Source: CAYPPG01 sp964412555 (lineage in GTDB: Bacteria > Hinthialibacterota > Hinthialibacteria > Hinthialibacterales > Hinthialibacteraceae). Taken from it: DNA of 64,000 nucleotides. The position numbers and the translations under genes are program-made. Below the pieces are notes generated by a model. That model saw only the letters and a list, made by a program, of their open reading frames with translations. It was not told where the DNA came from and did no database searches. The DNA lies in assembly GCA_964412555.1 (NCBI GenBank), contig CAYPPG010000022.1:1-64000 (forward strand). The letters are read 5' to 3'. Shown one piece after another: positions 51,600-62,600 of the stretch. How positions within the stretch are numbered: the stretch's first letter is position 1; each line of letters begins with the position of its first letter.

Positions 51600-53135
51600 A
51601 TGTATGTACGTGTTCTTTCGAGTGCCACCATTGGAATCGATGCCTATATCATGGAAGTGGAACTGGACATCGTTTCCGGTCAGCCGGGAATCACGATTGT
51701 GGGTTTACCCGATGCGGCGGTTCGAGAAAGCAAAGAACGCGTGCGTTCCGCGATGGCAAATTGCGGCTATCAATTCCCGCCCAAACGTATGACCTTGAAT
51801 CTGGCGCCGGCCGATATCCCAAAGGAAGGATCGTCTCTCGATCTCCCGATTGCGGTCGCCATGTTGGTGGGGATCGGTATTATCCCGATCGAAGCGACAG
51901 AGAAAACTTTGCTATTGGGCGAGTTGGCATTGGATGGAACGCTTCGCCCCATTCATGGAGCCTTACCGGTCGCGATTGCCGCCAAAGAAAACCATGTAAA
52001 ACGATTTTTCCTTCCGGAACAGAATGCGAAAGAAGCGGCGGTGGTAGACGGGATCGATGTGTATCCCGTCAAAACGCTGTTGGAAGCGGTTGAAATACTG
52101 ACCGAACCGAATTCCCATGCTCCCTTTCAGATCGATGTAACAGCGATTTTTGCCGAAGCCGCCCGCCATGAGGTCGATTTCTCGGAGGTGAAAGGGCAGG
52201 AAGCGGTCAAAAGAGCATTGGAAGTGGCGGCAGGCGGAGGGCATAATTTAATTATGGTCGGCCCCCCCGGTTCCGGAAAAACGATGCTGGCGAAACGGTT
52301 ACCCACGATCTTACCGCCGATGAGTTTCGAAGAAGCGTTGGAAACCACAAAAATTCATAGTATTCACGGCTCACTTCCTTTAGACAAACCATTGATCGCA
52401 GTACGTCCCTATCGTTCTCCCCATCATTCGGTCTCGGACGCCGGCTTGATCGGGGGCGGCGCTTTTCCAAAGCCGGGTGAGGTGAGTTTGTCACATCATG
52501 GTGTCTTGTTTTTGGATGAATTGCCGGAATTTTCCCGAAATGTCTTGGAAAATCTCCGTCAACCGCTGGAGGATGGGGTTGTGACGATTTCCCGCGCGTC
52601 CGGCTCCTTGACGTTCCCAAGCCGTTTTATGTTGATCGCCGCTGCGAATCCTTGTCCGTGTGGTTATTTCGGGGATTCGACTCATGCCTGTCAATGTTCA
52701 CCGGGAAAGATTCAGCGGTATATTTCCAAACTATCCGGTCCGCTTCTCGACCGAATTGACATTCATATCGAAGTACCCAGTGTTTCTTTCGATGATTTAC
52801 ATGCTCCTCCGACGGGAGAGCCGTCGGAAATGATTCGACAACGAGTCAAACAGGCGAGAGAGATTCAACGGCAGCGTTTTGCCGATACCGCTATTTTCTG
52901 CAATGCGCACATGGGTTCGAAAGATATCAAAAAATACTGCAAAATGGATGATGTGACTCGCGATATGCTGCGGTCAGGATTGGAAAAATTGGGATTGTCC
53001 GCTCGCGCTTATGATCGAGTGATCAAAGTGGCGCGAACGATTGCGGATCTATCAGGGAGTGATTCGATTCGGCCGGAACATGTGTGTGAGGCCGTGCAAT
53101 ATCGGACGTTGGATCGGAAATTGTGGCTGAAATGA
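51600..53135 (+). CDS. yifB: YifB/ComM-family Mg-chelatase-like AAA ATPase
   Basis: A 511-residue protein, the usual length of the family. An N-terminal Lon-like/ChlI domain (GIDAYIMEVELDIVSGQPGI, then GYQFPPKRMTLNLAPADIPK) precedes the AAA core with Walker A GPPGSGKTML at about 220 and Walker B GVLFLDELPEF. The Cys-rich insert AAANPCPCGYFGDSTHACQC is present. The C-terminal helical part is typical (YDRVIKVARTIADLSGSDSI). ComM acts as a helicase that extends branch migration during natural transformation. The ATG at 51600 is used because GGAG lies 7 bases upstream; ATG at 51588 is the alternative. Monocistronic. Confidence 0.95.
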   Translation: MYVRVLSSATIGIDAYIMEVELDIVSGQPGITIVGLPDAAVRESKERVRSAMANCGYQFPPKRMTLNLAPADIPKEGSSLDLPIAVAMLVGIGIIPIEATEKTLLLGELALDGTLRPIHGALPVAIAAKENHVKRFFLPEQNAKEAAVVDGIDVYPVKTLLEAVEILTEPNSHAPFQIDVTAIFAEAARHEVDFSEVKGQEAVKRALEVAAGGGHNLIMVGPPGSGKTMLAKRLPTILPPMSFEEALETTKIHSIHGSLPLDKPLIAVRPYRSPHHSVSDAGLIGGGAFPKPGEVSLSHHGVLFLDELPEFSRNVLENLRQPLEDGVVTISRASGSLTFPSRFMLIAAANPCPCGYFGDSTHACQCSPGKIQRYISKLSGPLLDRIDIHIEVPSVSFDDLHAPPTGEPSEMIRQRVKQAREIQRQRFADTAIFCNAHMGSKDIKKYCKMDDVTRDMLRSGLEKLGLSARAYDRVIKVARTIADLSGSDSIRPEHVCEAVQYRTLDRKLWLK

Positions 53136-53184
53136 AATTATATTGACATTCTTGCATTCCATGGAGCTTAAAATACTGCTTCGT

Positions 53185-54618
53185 TCAGCCTTCCTCTACG
53201 ACATTCATACCCATCAACCGTGCGAGGTGATAAGCACTGTTCATATGATCACCATAAAACACTACTCGGTGTAACAGCGTCATGGCATCTTCCGTCTCAA
53301 GGACACTACTCCAATTGGCGGCCATCTTCGCCGCGTCGCGAACTTCGGTGACGATTTGAGTTCGACAACCGTGGACCGCCTTTTCCGGAACATCGATGAT
53401 TTCGCCTGTCGAAACGAGTATTGTATCCAGGTTGACCAGTTTCGTGCGCGTGATGGTCTCCCCGATACGATATTGAACCTCGGGTACACAGCCGCTTCCA
53501 CCGACCTCGGAATGCCCGCGCAGGAGGTAAGGCGCTTCCATGCCATCCGGGCCATCCATTTTCAGAGGCGCCGTACAATGGGCGGTCCAGAGCGCGTTAC
53601 GGGATGTATCAAAAGTGGCATTGCCCTGGAAACCGGGACGATCGAACGCATACTGAAAGAGAAGCATGGTTAGCACAGAATCCATATCCCCTTCGCATGC
53701 CGCCGGGATGCCTTTGTCGCGAAGGCGGGTAAATCCCAAGCAGGGAAATCCTTTTTGCAACCATCCCATACAAGTGCCTATGGCCAGCCCTTGGGCTTGT
53801 TGTTGTTCAACAAGATTCTGGATGGCGATACTGATCCGGGCGGCCTTTGTGATGTCTTCCGTGTTTGGTTCGATGATCTCCTTTGCATTCTTTTTCCACC
53901 AGTCGAATTCATCTTGTACTTCCTGATCATCCGCCTTGGAGATCATATCGTCGAAAGTTTCCTCTTCAACAGCCACGACATCGGCCCCTAACCGCTTCTT
54001 GACTTCCTCCGGTGACTGGGCTGGCGCAGTGCCTCGGGCCGGAGGAAAGACGAGAATTCGAGTCTGCTGCATCATAGGAATGACTCTCAGCAAACGGAGT
54101 GCTCGTTCAAGTTCGTAAAGGTCATCGCTGGCGAGAAGGGTGACGGGATGCCCTTGACGATGCCAGCGGGGCGCATACATCCAATCGTGACCGCTGGCCG
54201 GCAAAGAAAATACCGCCATGGGATGATTGCCATCGAGAATCGGCTTCACGACTCTTGTCAAAGCGAAATTTTGTGTATTGACCGTAAGCACCGGTACTTT
54301 CGGCCCAGCCTTTTCCAACAAAGCAGCTGTTTGCTCATTGTTCGTCGACTGCCCAATGATCAGTTCGATGTTTCCCAGTTTCTTTTCCACCTTGGCCAGG
54401 TGATTTTTTACTGCTTTCACTTGATGTTCGTCGGCTCCCCAATTCCGGTCATCCGATACGGGTGTGCCAGTGAAAATCACACAAATTTTCACTTTTTCAC
54501 TTCGTTGCGGGATCGCGGTTTGCGAAGCCCATGCGTGAGTCCAGGATGCGCTGGCGAGCATCATTCCACCACTCAAACCAGTACCCAAAAATTCCCGTCG
54601 CGTGCAGTGTTCACACAT
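53185..54618 (-). CDS. Tat-exported L-fucose isomerase-like protein
   Basis: A 477-residue protein with a Tat signal (CTRREFLGTGLSGGMMLASA), so it is exported folded. The rest has the fold pattern of L-fucose/L-arabinose isomerases. The metal and catalytic region is CEGDMDSVLTMLLFQYAFDR with Glu309, and Asp337 follows in ATFDTSRN, then His347 in TAHCT and His369. L-fucose isomerases are normally cytoplasmic, so Tat export suggests another role such as a periplasmic hydratase or a binding protein. No fucose kinase is close; a truncated GH29 and a GH141-like gene occur in the window but far away. Confidence 0.78.
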   Translation of the reverse strand: MCEHCTRREFLGTGLSGGMMLASASWTHAWASQTAIPQRSEKVKICVIFTGTPVSDDRNWGADEHQVKAVKNHLAKVEKKLGNIELIIGQSTNNEQTAALLEKAGPKVPVLTVNTQNFALTRVVKPILDGNHPMAVFSLPASGHDWMYAPRWHRQGHPVTLLASDDLYELERALRLLRVIPMMQQTRILVFPPARGTAPAQSPEEVKKRLGADVVAVEEETFDDMISKADDQEVQDEFDWWKKNAKEIIEPNTEDITKAARISIAIQNLVEQQQAQGLAIGTCMGWLQKGFPCLGFTRLRDKGIPAACEGDMDSVLTMLLFQYAFDRPGFQGNATFDTSRNALWTAHCTAPLKMDGPDGMEAPYLLRGHSEVGGSGCVPEVQYRIGETITRTKLVNLDTILVSTGEIIDVPEKAVHGCRTQIVTEVRDAAKMAANWSSVLETEDAMTLLHRVVFYGDHMNSAYHLARLMGMNVVEEG

Positions 54619-54887
54619 TGTATTACCTCCCAGCGATAAAATGATTGTTGTATTTACTCATGAATCTACAAGCCACTATAGCACTAGAGAGAGCAATTCA
54701 AAGTATTGCGTTGTTCTACTTGAAACAGGATGAATTGTAATTCACTTGAAATCGATGAATTTGATGATTCAAGTACATTCCACGATAAACAGATATTTTG
54801 CTTATTCTTCACTATTTCTCAGAGAATTCTCACAAATCAGAGGTATACTTAATGCTGCTGTGAATTGTAAGATTTCGAATTCATTTG

Positions 54888-56648
54888 ATGAGGCAAAAAA
54901 AGATTGTGGAAAGGAAAATCAGGTATTTGTCGCTTCTGTTTCCTGCAAAATACCGTCATGAAAATCGATGGGCTTCCATCATTCTCTTTGCGCATGTTTT
55001 GTTCATAATGTGGCTGTGGACTCCTGTAAGCACCGGGCCGGATTCGAATGGTTATTATGTCCAAACCCGTCTGTTAGCAGACGAAGGACGTCTCTGGACA
55101 GAACACGAACAACCATTCCAATTCATCAGTCCCCATTGGCTGATGGTCGGTAACAATGTCCTGATAAGCCGATATCCCCCTGGCTTACCTCTTCTTCAGG
55201 CGATTCCGTACTGGTTGTTTGGAACGGGATATACGCTGCTTAACCCCTTGTTTATCAGTGGTACCTTACTTGCCGTCTATCTTCTCACCCGAAAATGGGT
55301 GGGGAAACCATGGGCGCTGCTCGCCTTACTCATTACGGCAGTCAATCCCGTCATGAACAGTTGGGCTTTTCAAGGCGATGCCCATCCGGCAGTAGTTTTT
55401 TTCATGGTCTATGGTCTACTCGCGATCGAATACTGGAGAAAAAACAAATCCTGGATCGGGCTGATTCCCATGGCGCTTTGGATGGGAATGATTCCCACAT
55501 TCCGTTATCCTGAAGCGCTATACATACCCGCTTTCAGTCTTTTTATCTGGTACGAGCAACGTTGGAGCCTGCGAGGCTTCCTGCAAGGTATGCTTTTTGG
55601 AGGAATCGCATTTCTTCCCTTACTCGGAGTTTATGCTTACAACCAATACTTCTTTGGTACGTTTGGCGAAACGGGATATGGAAGTGGCAGTGCACTATTT
55701 TCTCTTTGGTTTTTTATCCTCAAATTCATTCCCTATATTCTTATGATTATTGGTTACGGTGTCGCTGTTTTTTCCATTTTGGGAATGGCCGGCTTGGTTT
55801 GGCTGTGCCGCATTAAAGACACTCGCTCGATCGGTATTCTGTTAACAGGAATCATTGTGCCCGTAACATTGCTTTATATGGCTTATTATTTCTTTGATGG
55901 AACCATGCGATTTCTGATGCCGACCTTTCCCTTGTATATCATTGCCGGCGTCTGGTATCTCAAGTATTTGCATGCAACCTATCCGTCCAAGATGGAAAAA
56001 TGGTCACCTAGAATCATTGCCCTTACGTTGATTGTTTGCCTCATAGAATGTGGCTTTGCTATCCCATCCAAAATATGGATTCAGAAGGATATTTATGACG
56101 TTTCACAACGGATTTCAAGAATCGTTCCCAAAAATCATGTCCTGATCGCTCCCCACCACATACAGAACCAAATGGATTTCCTTGGAGGCTGGAAACTTGT
56201 CGATGCCTCAATCCTTTCCGGAAGAAATAGACACAGACCGGGAATGCCGGGAAAACAGGAAGGGAAACCAGATCAAGGATCCTCTATGATATTGGGTGGT
56301 TTGGATCCATCTTTCATGGACAAAATGATGCAGCACGATAAACAGCAAGAAATACGTAAATGTTATCGTGATAACAAAACAAATCGTGTCACCTCGAAAT
56401 TTTGGCAGGACCTCAAAAAATGGATGGGGAATCAAAAAACTTTCTATTGGTTCGGTACTGAGGAACAAATGAGGAGTCAGCTTCCCAATGAATTTTCTCT
56501 TAAAGGCATTTCTGAAATCAAAATGCCTGCAGGAGGATTCCACAGAAGTCCACCACCTGGCCCTCCACCTGTCCGTCCACGTGATCCCACAAACGATGAT
56601 AAAGGCCGGTTTGTCACCAACTGGATATTAGCGAAGATTTCTTTGTGA
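54888..56648 (+). CDS. Membrane protein, GT39/ArnT-like glycosyltransferase
   Basis: A 586-residue polytopic protein. The first large loop contains STGPDSNGYYVQTRLLADEG, the acidic catalytic pattern of GT-C enzymes. The conserved GTGYTLLNPLFISGTLLAV and NPVMNSWAFQGDAHPAVVFF follow. About ten helices span 30-400. The C-terminal 170 residues are soluble and end in a Pro-rich segment (PPPGPPPVRPRDP). It should transfer a sugar from a lipid carrier in the periplasm. The ATG at 54888 has no clear ribosome site; a TTG precedes it. Confidence 0.75.
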   Translation: MRQKKIVERKIRYLSLLFPAKYRHENRWASIILFAHVLFIMWLWTPVSTGPDSNGYYVQTRLLADEGRLWTEHEQPFQFISPHWLMVGNNVLISRYPPGLPLLQAIPYWLFGTGYTLLNPLFISGTLLAVYLLTRKWVGKPWALLALLITAVNPVMNSWAFQGDAHPAVVFFMVYGLLAIEYWRKNKSWIGLIPMALWMGMIPTFRYPEALYIPAFSLFIWYEQRWSLRGFLQGMLFGGIAFLPLLGVYAYNQYFFGTFGETGYGSGSALFSLWFFILKFIPYILMIIGYGVAVFSILGMAGLVWLCRIKDTRSIGILLTGIIVPVTLLYMAYYFFDGTMRFLMPTFPLYIIAGVWYLKYLHATYPSKMEKWSPRIIALTLIVCLIECGFAIPSKIWIQKDIYDVSQRISRIVPKNHVLIAPHHIQNQMDFLGGWKLVDASILSGRNRHRPGMPGKQEGKPDQGSSMILGGLDPSFMDKMMQHDKQQEIRKCYRDNKTNRVTSKFWQDLKKWMGNQKTFYWFGTEEQMRSQLPNEFSLKGISEIKMPAGGFHRSPPPGPPPVRPRDPTNDDKGRFVTNWILAKISL

Positions 56649-56742
56649 AATACACGATGCTTTTCCTTCACAGGTTCTTTTGACTATGAACAAATAGTCA
56701 GCAGTGCACTCTTGCATATCGGATTGAAGGTGAGGGTTGAGA

Positions 56743-58002
56743 TTATGTTGACATTCTCTTATTGGGTTTATCCCAGTGGATCCTGGCTAAGAATACGCTG
56801 CCATTGCTGCCATATTTCTCGACTCCCTTTGGTTGCATCCATTCGGCTACTGTTACCCACGTTTCATTTTCCGTCACGTCGGTGACACCGAAGTTTCCCA
56901 GGCGTGCGCCGCGTTCAGGAACAAGGACTCTTTCTGTACTGCGAATCACATGAAGCCGCTCAGGATCAACCTGAGCCATAAAGAGAGGAGCGCGATGACG
57001 GAATACATGATCGTTGTCCGCTCCCCTGCGTGTATAGACCAGGAACAAACCGTCACTATGGGTAACCCAATGCTGTTGGGTGTTGTAATTCCCTAACCCT
57101 GAGCCATCATCAAATGTCCATGGTTTGATCGGTTCAAAATGCAGCCCATCTTTACTTTGTGTCACAAATCCCTTTTTGTCGTTACGAATCGTCAGGTAAT
57201 ATTCTCCGTCAAATCTCGTTAGCGAAGGTTCGTGAAGTCCTCGTGTTTGGTCATCGATCGCCAGTTCGTTTCCATGCTCGATGTACCGCAACGTTTTGCC
57301 GTTAAAAGAACAGCGTGCGACAGTGACATGGGAGTTTTTCCCTGGCGGTCGAAAGTAAACAGGTAAAAGGATCGTTCCATCTTCTAAATCATAGCGTTGG
57401 GTACAACCGGCTCCGGCGTCATGGAATTTTTTAGGATCGGGCATTTCCAGTTTCCGCCAAGGACTCCATTCATTCTGTTTCGGATCATAGGTTGAATAGG
57501 CAACATGACGAGGTCGAGGATGCGTAACTCGCCACTCGGGGGTGTAAACCACTGTGTGTCCCGTTCCCAGAAGTGTCTTGGATTGCCGGTGCCAAGTCGG
57601 CCAGAAATCGCTGACTGCGACAGGACGTTTCTGGCCGTCGATTGTTTCATAGTGGGGAGATAGCGCTTCAATCTCTTGTGGTTCCGTCCAACTTTTACCA
57701 AGGTCATTGGTGTGCAGTCCATACATCCCTTTGAACACATCGCTGCCTTTCAAATGCAGGGTGTTCATTGTCATAACCACCCGCGGGAAGTCATTTTGTC
57801 CGGCACTGGGTACGATTCCTGCGCGCGGATGGCACCAACAACGCTCTCCATCGAATAAACGAGTCGGAATATCGCGAGTCAATTGATAATCATGGGAGAA
57901 AGATGCGCGTGCTTCGTCTTCTGCCGACAAAACAGAAGGGCAAACAATAAAGGAACTCACACTCCCGCACAACGATGTTTGAATAAACTGCCGTCGTTTC
58001 AT
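56743..58002 (-). CDS. Exported sialidase-superfamily (BNR-like) protein
   Basis: A 419-residue protein with a Tat-like leader (MKRRQFIQTSLCGSVSSFI). The remainder is a six-bladed beta-propeller of the sialidase/BNR superfamily: TNDLGKSWTEPQEIEALSPH, SFNGKTLRYIEHG, TQSKDGLHFEPIKPW. Asp-box-like SxDxGxxW variants are visible. Arginine triad residues of true sialidases cannot be assigned, so it may be a lectin-like or other glycan enzyme. It is divergent from the Gfo/Idh gene at 58222; the shared intergenic space holds a palindrome. Confidence 0.78.
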   Translation of the reverse strand: MKRRQFIQTSLCGSVSSFIVCPSVLSAEDEARASFSHDYQLTRDIPTRLFDGERCWCHPRAGIVPSAGQNDFPRVVMTMNTLHLKGSDVFKGMYGLHTNDLGKSWTEPQEIEALSPHYETIDGQKRPVAVSDFWPTWHRQSKTLLGTGHTVVYTPEWRVTHPRPRHVAYSTYDPKQNEWSPWRKLEMPDPKKFHDAGAGCTQRYDLEDGTILLPVYFRPPGKNSHVTVARCSFNGKTLRYIEHGNELAIDDQTRGLHEPSLTRFDGEYYLTIRNDKKGFVTQSKDGLHFEPIKPWTFDDGSGLGNYNTQQHWVTHSDGLFLVYTRRGADNDHVFRHRAPLFMAQVDPERLHVIRSTERVLVPERGARLGNFGVTDVTENETWVTVAEWMQPKGVEKYGSNGSVFLARIHWDKPNKRMST

Positions 58003-58111
58003 GGAACAATAACCTCACTAATCTTCACATAATTTAAAATTCGCGAACCACGATTAAGGATACTATCATAATCTACCAAATAGCACTACGCTGATATAGT
58101 GTTCGATCATG

Positions 58112-58128
58112 ATTGCACAAAGTGCAAT
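58112..58128. promoter_or_regulatory. Palindrome in divergent promoter region
   Basis: A perfect inverted repeat, ATTGCAC-AAA-GTGCAAT, lies between the divergent sialidase-like and Gfo/Idh genes. A second small palindrome TGACGTCA follows at 58132-58139. It is a candidate operator for a sugar-responsive repressor controlling both genes. Confidence 0.5.
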
Positions 58129-58221
58129 GCTTGACGTCAGACATTCTTCCATGAGAAAATCGAAAATACAAATCAAAGACTCGAAAAATACAGTAAAGCA
58201 TTAAAATTATAGGAGCGAATA

Positions 58222-59583
58222 ATGACAAAACATACACGTCGTGAATTTATGAAAAAGACAGCGGCTTTCACCACCGCGGCTTTCGTGTTTCCACACTTCG
58301 CCATCGGCAAAGAAGGCGCTTCGCCCAATGACAAATTGAACGTGGCGGTGATTGGCGCTGGAGGACGCGGCAGTGCCAGTTTGAAAGGTTGCTCGGACGA
58401 AAACATCGTTGCGCTGTGCGATGTCAGCGATGAAAGAGCGGCGAAAGCGAAGAACCAATATGAAAACGCAAAATATTTTCATGATTTCCGGATCCTGTTC
58501 GATAGAATGGCAAAGGAAATCGACGCCGTTTGTGTCGCCACACCGGATCATACTCACTTTGCCGCAGCCATGTGCGCCATGCAAAACGGCAAGCATGTGT
58601 ATGTTGAAAAACCGCTCGCGCATAATGTTTGGCAAGTGCGAACGCTCAAGAAAGCCGCGCATCATTACAACGTGATCAGCCAAATGGGGAACCAAGGCCA
58701 CGCCACCGATGGTATTCGTTCCATTAAAGAGTGGTATGAAGCCGGTGTAATGGGAGAGGTAAAAGAGGTCTTTGCCTGGTTCAACGGACCTAATTTTCAA
58801 GGAAATTATTTTTCCAAACCGGAAACCTATCCACCGAAACCGGAAGAAGTTCCCGAATATCTACAATGGGATCTCTGGCTCGGTCCGGCCAAAGAACGTC
58901 CGTACAGCCACTACTACATCCCCCGCCATTGGCGTGGATGGTACGATTTCGGGAACGCCGAACTGGGCGATTGGGCATGCCATACCTTGGACGGTCCCTT
59001 CTGGGCATTGCAACTCGGTATGCCGGAAACCGTTGAAGCAATCAAGCGTAGTCCCTCGCCCGAAGGTTTTACGCCTGACCGATCGATCATCCGTTTCTCG
59101 TTCCCCGCGCGCGGAAACAAACCTTCTGTGGTTCTCACTTGGTATGATGGTGGCTTGAAACCGGATATCCGCCCGGAATGGGGTTTGGATCAATTGGCAG
59201 GGAGCGGAATGATCATGCATGGCGATAAATGTTCCCTCATGACCGGCGGCCGTCCCAATAATCCCAAACTCATACCGGAGAGCGTGTGGGAAGAATTTTC
59301 CAAAAATCCTACCGAGAAAAGCATTCCCCGTGTCCAAGGAGGACCATGGCAGGAATGGATCGACGCCATCAAAGGCAATGGCTCGATGCCGGGATCATGC
59401 TTCGACTACTCTTCCGATCTCACCGAAATGGCCTTGCTTGGTGTCTTGTCGCAGCGTTTCAATAAGCGCATTGAATACGATGCCGCAAAAATGAAAATCA
59501 CCAATGATTCCATGCTGGATGCTTACATTAAAGAGCAGGTTCGCAAAGGCTGGTCATTTGGAGAGGAAGTTTGGAAAGCCTAA
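58222..59583 (+). CDS. Tat-exported Gfo/Idh/MocA-family oxidoreductase
   Basis: A 453-residue NAD(P)-dependent dehydrogenase with a Tat signal (KHTRREFMKKTAAFTTAAFV) and the Rossmann opening NVAVIGAGGRGSASLKGCSD. The catalytic EKP appears in YVEKPLAHN. The domain after 130 (GNQGHATDGIRSIKEWYEAG) matches the long-length subfamily common in PVC and related bacteria. Periplasmic NAD(P)-bound dehydrogenases of this kind are known, with cofactor carried from the cytoplasm during Tat export. GGAG lies 8 bases before the ATG. The multidomain protein gene starts 47 bases downstream. Confidence 0.92.
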   Translation: MTKHTRREFMKKTAAFTTAAFVFPHFAIGKEGASPNDKLNVAVIGAGGRGSASLKGCSDENIVALCDVSDERAAKAKNQYENAKYFHDFRILFDRMAKEIDAVCVATPDHTHFAAAMCAMQNGKHVYVEKPLAHNVWQVRTLKKAAHHYNVISQMGNQGHATDGIRSIKEWYEAGVMGEVKEVFAWFNGPNFQGNYFSKPETYPPKPEEVPEYLQWDLWLGPAKERPYSHYYIPRHWRGWYDFGNAELGDWACHTLDGPFWALQLGMPETVEAIKRSPSPEGFTPDRSIIRFSFPARGNKPSVVLTWYDGGLKPDIRPEWGLDQLAGSGMIMHGDKCSLMTGGRPNNPKLIPESVWEEFSKNPTEKSIPRVQGGPWQEWIDAIKGNGSMPGSCFDYSSDLTEMALLGVLSQRFNKRIEYDAAKMKITNDSMLDAYIKEQVRKGWSFGEEVWKA

Positions 59584-59630
59584 AAACATGTTGGATTAAA
59601 ACTGCAACAAAATGTTATGACGGAGGCAGT

Positions 59631-62600
59631 ATGATGTGTATTCGCTTTTTGCGTTTTATTGCTCTTTTTGTTTTACCATTGACATTGACGATTACGCCCA
59701 TTTACTCACAAGAACAGAACGTATTTATTTATGATAATCCTGGTGAAAGTTCGGGGGATTTGACGGGAACCACTGACTTCGATTCAACCGAAAACCGCAA
59801 TCTTACCATTGGATGGAATGCGGATTCAACAGGTGCATCGGATTGGCATATTTATGTCCGCAAAGGATTTGGGGGGATGAAATACCTCGGCCACACGAAC
59901 GATGGAACGGCAACCCGTTTCGATTGGTATTCCGGTGCATCGAATCTTGACAGCAATTTTGCCAATGGACCTGATTTTAATTCCGCGTATTCATTCCGCG
60001 TGGTGCGAATCGATGGGAATCTTGATGCAGATGATTATTTCGACATGGTTATGCCGGTTGGTTTCAATCTCGAAGGTGGAAATCCGGTGTCTCTCGCTCA
60101 GCCTGAAATCCCAAATTTAAATCCCGGTCAAATCGTGATTTATGATGACATTCTTGGTGGCAATGATCTTGCGCCCATAGGCTCTTCCGGTTCCGATACC
60201 GACGAAGCCGGTTCCCGGGCCATTCAGATTGCATGGAATTTCGATCGCAAGGCATCGGAAGTCAATGAGTATCATATTTTAGTGAGTGTGGACGGCGAAA
60301 AGTTTAATTTCCTTGGACAAACCTATACCAGTAGGCTGAATTATTTTTGGTGGACACCGAATCGGCTATTTCGAACCAATGCGGAATACGCGGATGGCCC
60401 ACAAGATGGTCATACATATCAATTTAAGGTTATTTTAAGTCCATTGTCCGGAGAACGAGCCAATTTGATAAGTGGAATGTTGAGTTACTCTGTATCACAG
60501 TTAAATGCAGAGACAACGCAGTTTCCTACACCAACCTTAACACAACCGATTCCGGATAGCACCCTTACGCATACTCCCTTCTCGACCTACACACCAACCC
60601 CGACACCAATATATACTCCAACAAATACACCTCCAATTGGCTTATCATCAAATTGGTCTTTTCTTGGAGGAGAATGGTCCATCATTGACGGGACATTGAA
60701 AGCGGTTTCTCTCGATAACACGGATCCCAAACATGCTTGGATTAATTTGGATGTTGGAAATAACTATACTGTTGAGGCGGATGTAAGAATTGACGCTTGG
60801 ATTGACAACGATGATTATAGCCGTGCGGGCGTCGCCGTACGATTGAATCCTGAGACGAATAATGCTGTGAACCTTATATTCCATGAAAATATGGAAACAG
60901 TCGAGTATTTAAATGATAAACTCGCTTGGTCAAACACAAATGATAATGCTTTTCTCTGGAGAACAGGAATCTGGTACACATTCCACGTGGTAGTGAATGG
61001 CAATGAGATCCAAGGATACGTTCAATCTCTTGAAGCGCCAAATGAAGAAAAATATCACTTGCCAAGATGGAACTTTTCAGAAAGGGATTCGGGATTTCCG
61101 GGTTTAACCGCCAGTTCTAATCCCGGTGTAAACGTGTCATTTGACAACTTTCGAGTATTTGTAGAGGATCAACTGGTTTATGAAGACAAATTTGATGGCA
61201 ATCCAATTCTGAACCCTTTCCCTGAAATAACACCGACAAAGTCAACAACAAGCGTCCCCACTCCTACACCAAACGCAATGACCAATATTAATACAGAAGA
61301 GAATTTCCCTGATCCGAACTTTCGGGCTGTTGTCGAGGAGTATATGGGAGTATCCCCTGGTGGTGAATTTACGGCGCTTGACGCTGCACAAAAAAATGGA
61401 TCGTTAGATTGTTTTGATAAAGGGATAGCCTCTGTAAAGGGCCTCGAGTACTTTTTAAATATCACTTCTTTTTCTTGTGGTTCCAATACTCTGACTGAAT
61501 TGGATGTATCGAAAAATAAAAAATTAATAGAGTTAAAATGCGAATCAAATCATCTTTCCTCTCTGGATTTATCACAGAATACAGGGCTGCAATCACTTTA
61601 CTGTTCAACAAATAAAATTTCTTATTTGGATTTTTCGAATAATGAATGTCTTGGCTCAATTTTTTGTGATAGGAATCAGATTGAATCTCTTGTTTTACCG
61701 AAAAATAATAGAATTGATGAGATCAATTGTAGTTACAACAATCTGACAGACATCAAGAATTTAGCAGACTGTAATTCTTTAATTCAGGCGGATGTCAGCA
61801 ACAACTACTTAGACTACGATGACTGGAATGATGTTGTAGATTTAAGAAATAGATTAGGCTTTGTTCCATACCATAAAGATGAACTAAACAATAGTGATGG
61901 ATTTTCTTATTCACCCCAGGCTTCCTTTGCGCCCTACAATTGTGATGCGTCTAGCGTTCTTGATGAACCAGTTACGATTCTTGTCACCAATGCAAACGAT
62001 AATGTTAATGGGAATGTTACTGATGTGCGTACTCTCTTGGATGATCCTGGCGCGGATGGTATCTCTTTTCGAGAAGCGTTGATTGCATCCAATCGCACAA
62101 AAGGATCAAAGCATATTATGTTTTCTCTAGATTTAAAAGGTGAGGTAATTTCCTATGGTTCCGATGGTTATTTCAATCCATACTTTCTACTAAGTGGAGA
62201 CATATTGATCAATGGTGATGTTGATAATGATGAAATTGCAGATATCACTTTAGATGGATCACATACAAATGCATTACCAACGGGAATTGCCATCTGGTCG
62301 AATAATAACACTGTGAAAAATTTAATTGTAAAAGATTATTCATGGGCAGGTATATCAATCAACTGTATCAATCCGTATATTACACGAGAAGCGAAAAATA
62401 ATCAGGTGATTGGTAATCACATTTTATATTCTACGAAAAAATGGGATATGGAAGGCGCATGCATCGAAATATCTGACAATCTTGGCGGATATGTCGCAGC
62501 TCATAAAAAAACAGATTTGCTTATTCAAGACACACTTATTCAGGATAATTATGTGAAAAACAGAAATACGGGTATTATCGTTCTTGGTGGAAGCTTAGGC

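Noticed and set aside
54746..54961. 71-codon open frame before the GT39-like gene
   Set aside because: It overlaps the start of the supported gene, has no ribosome site and no family match.
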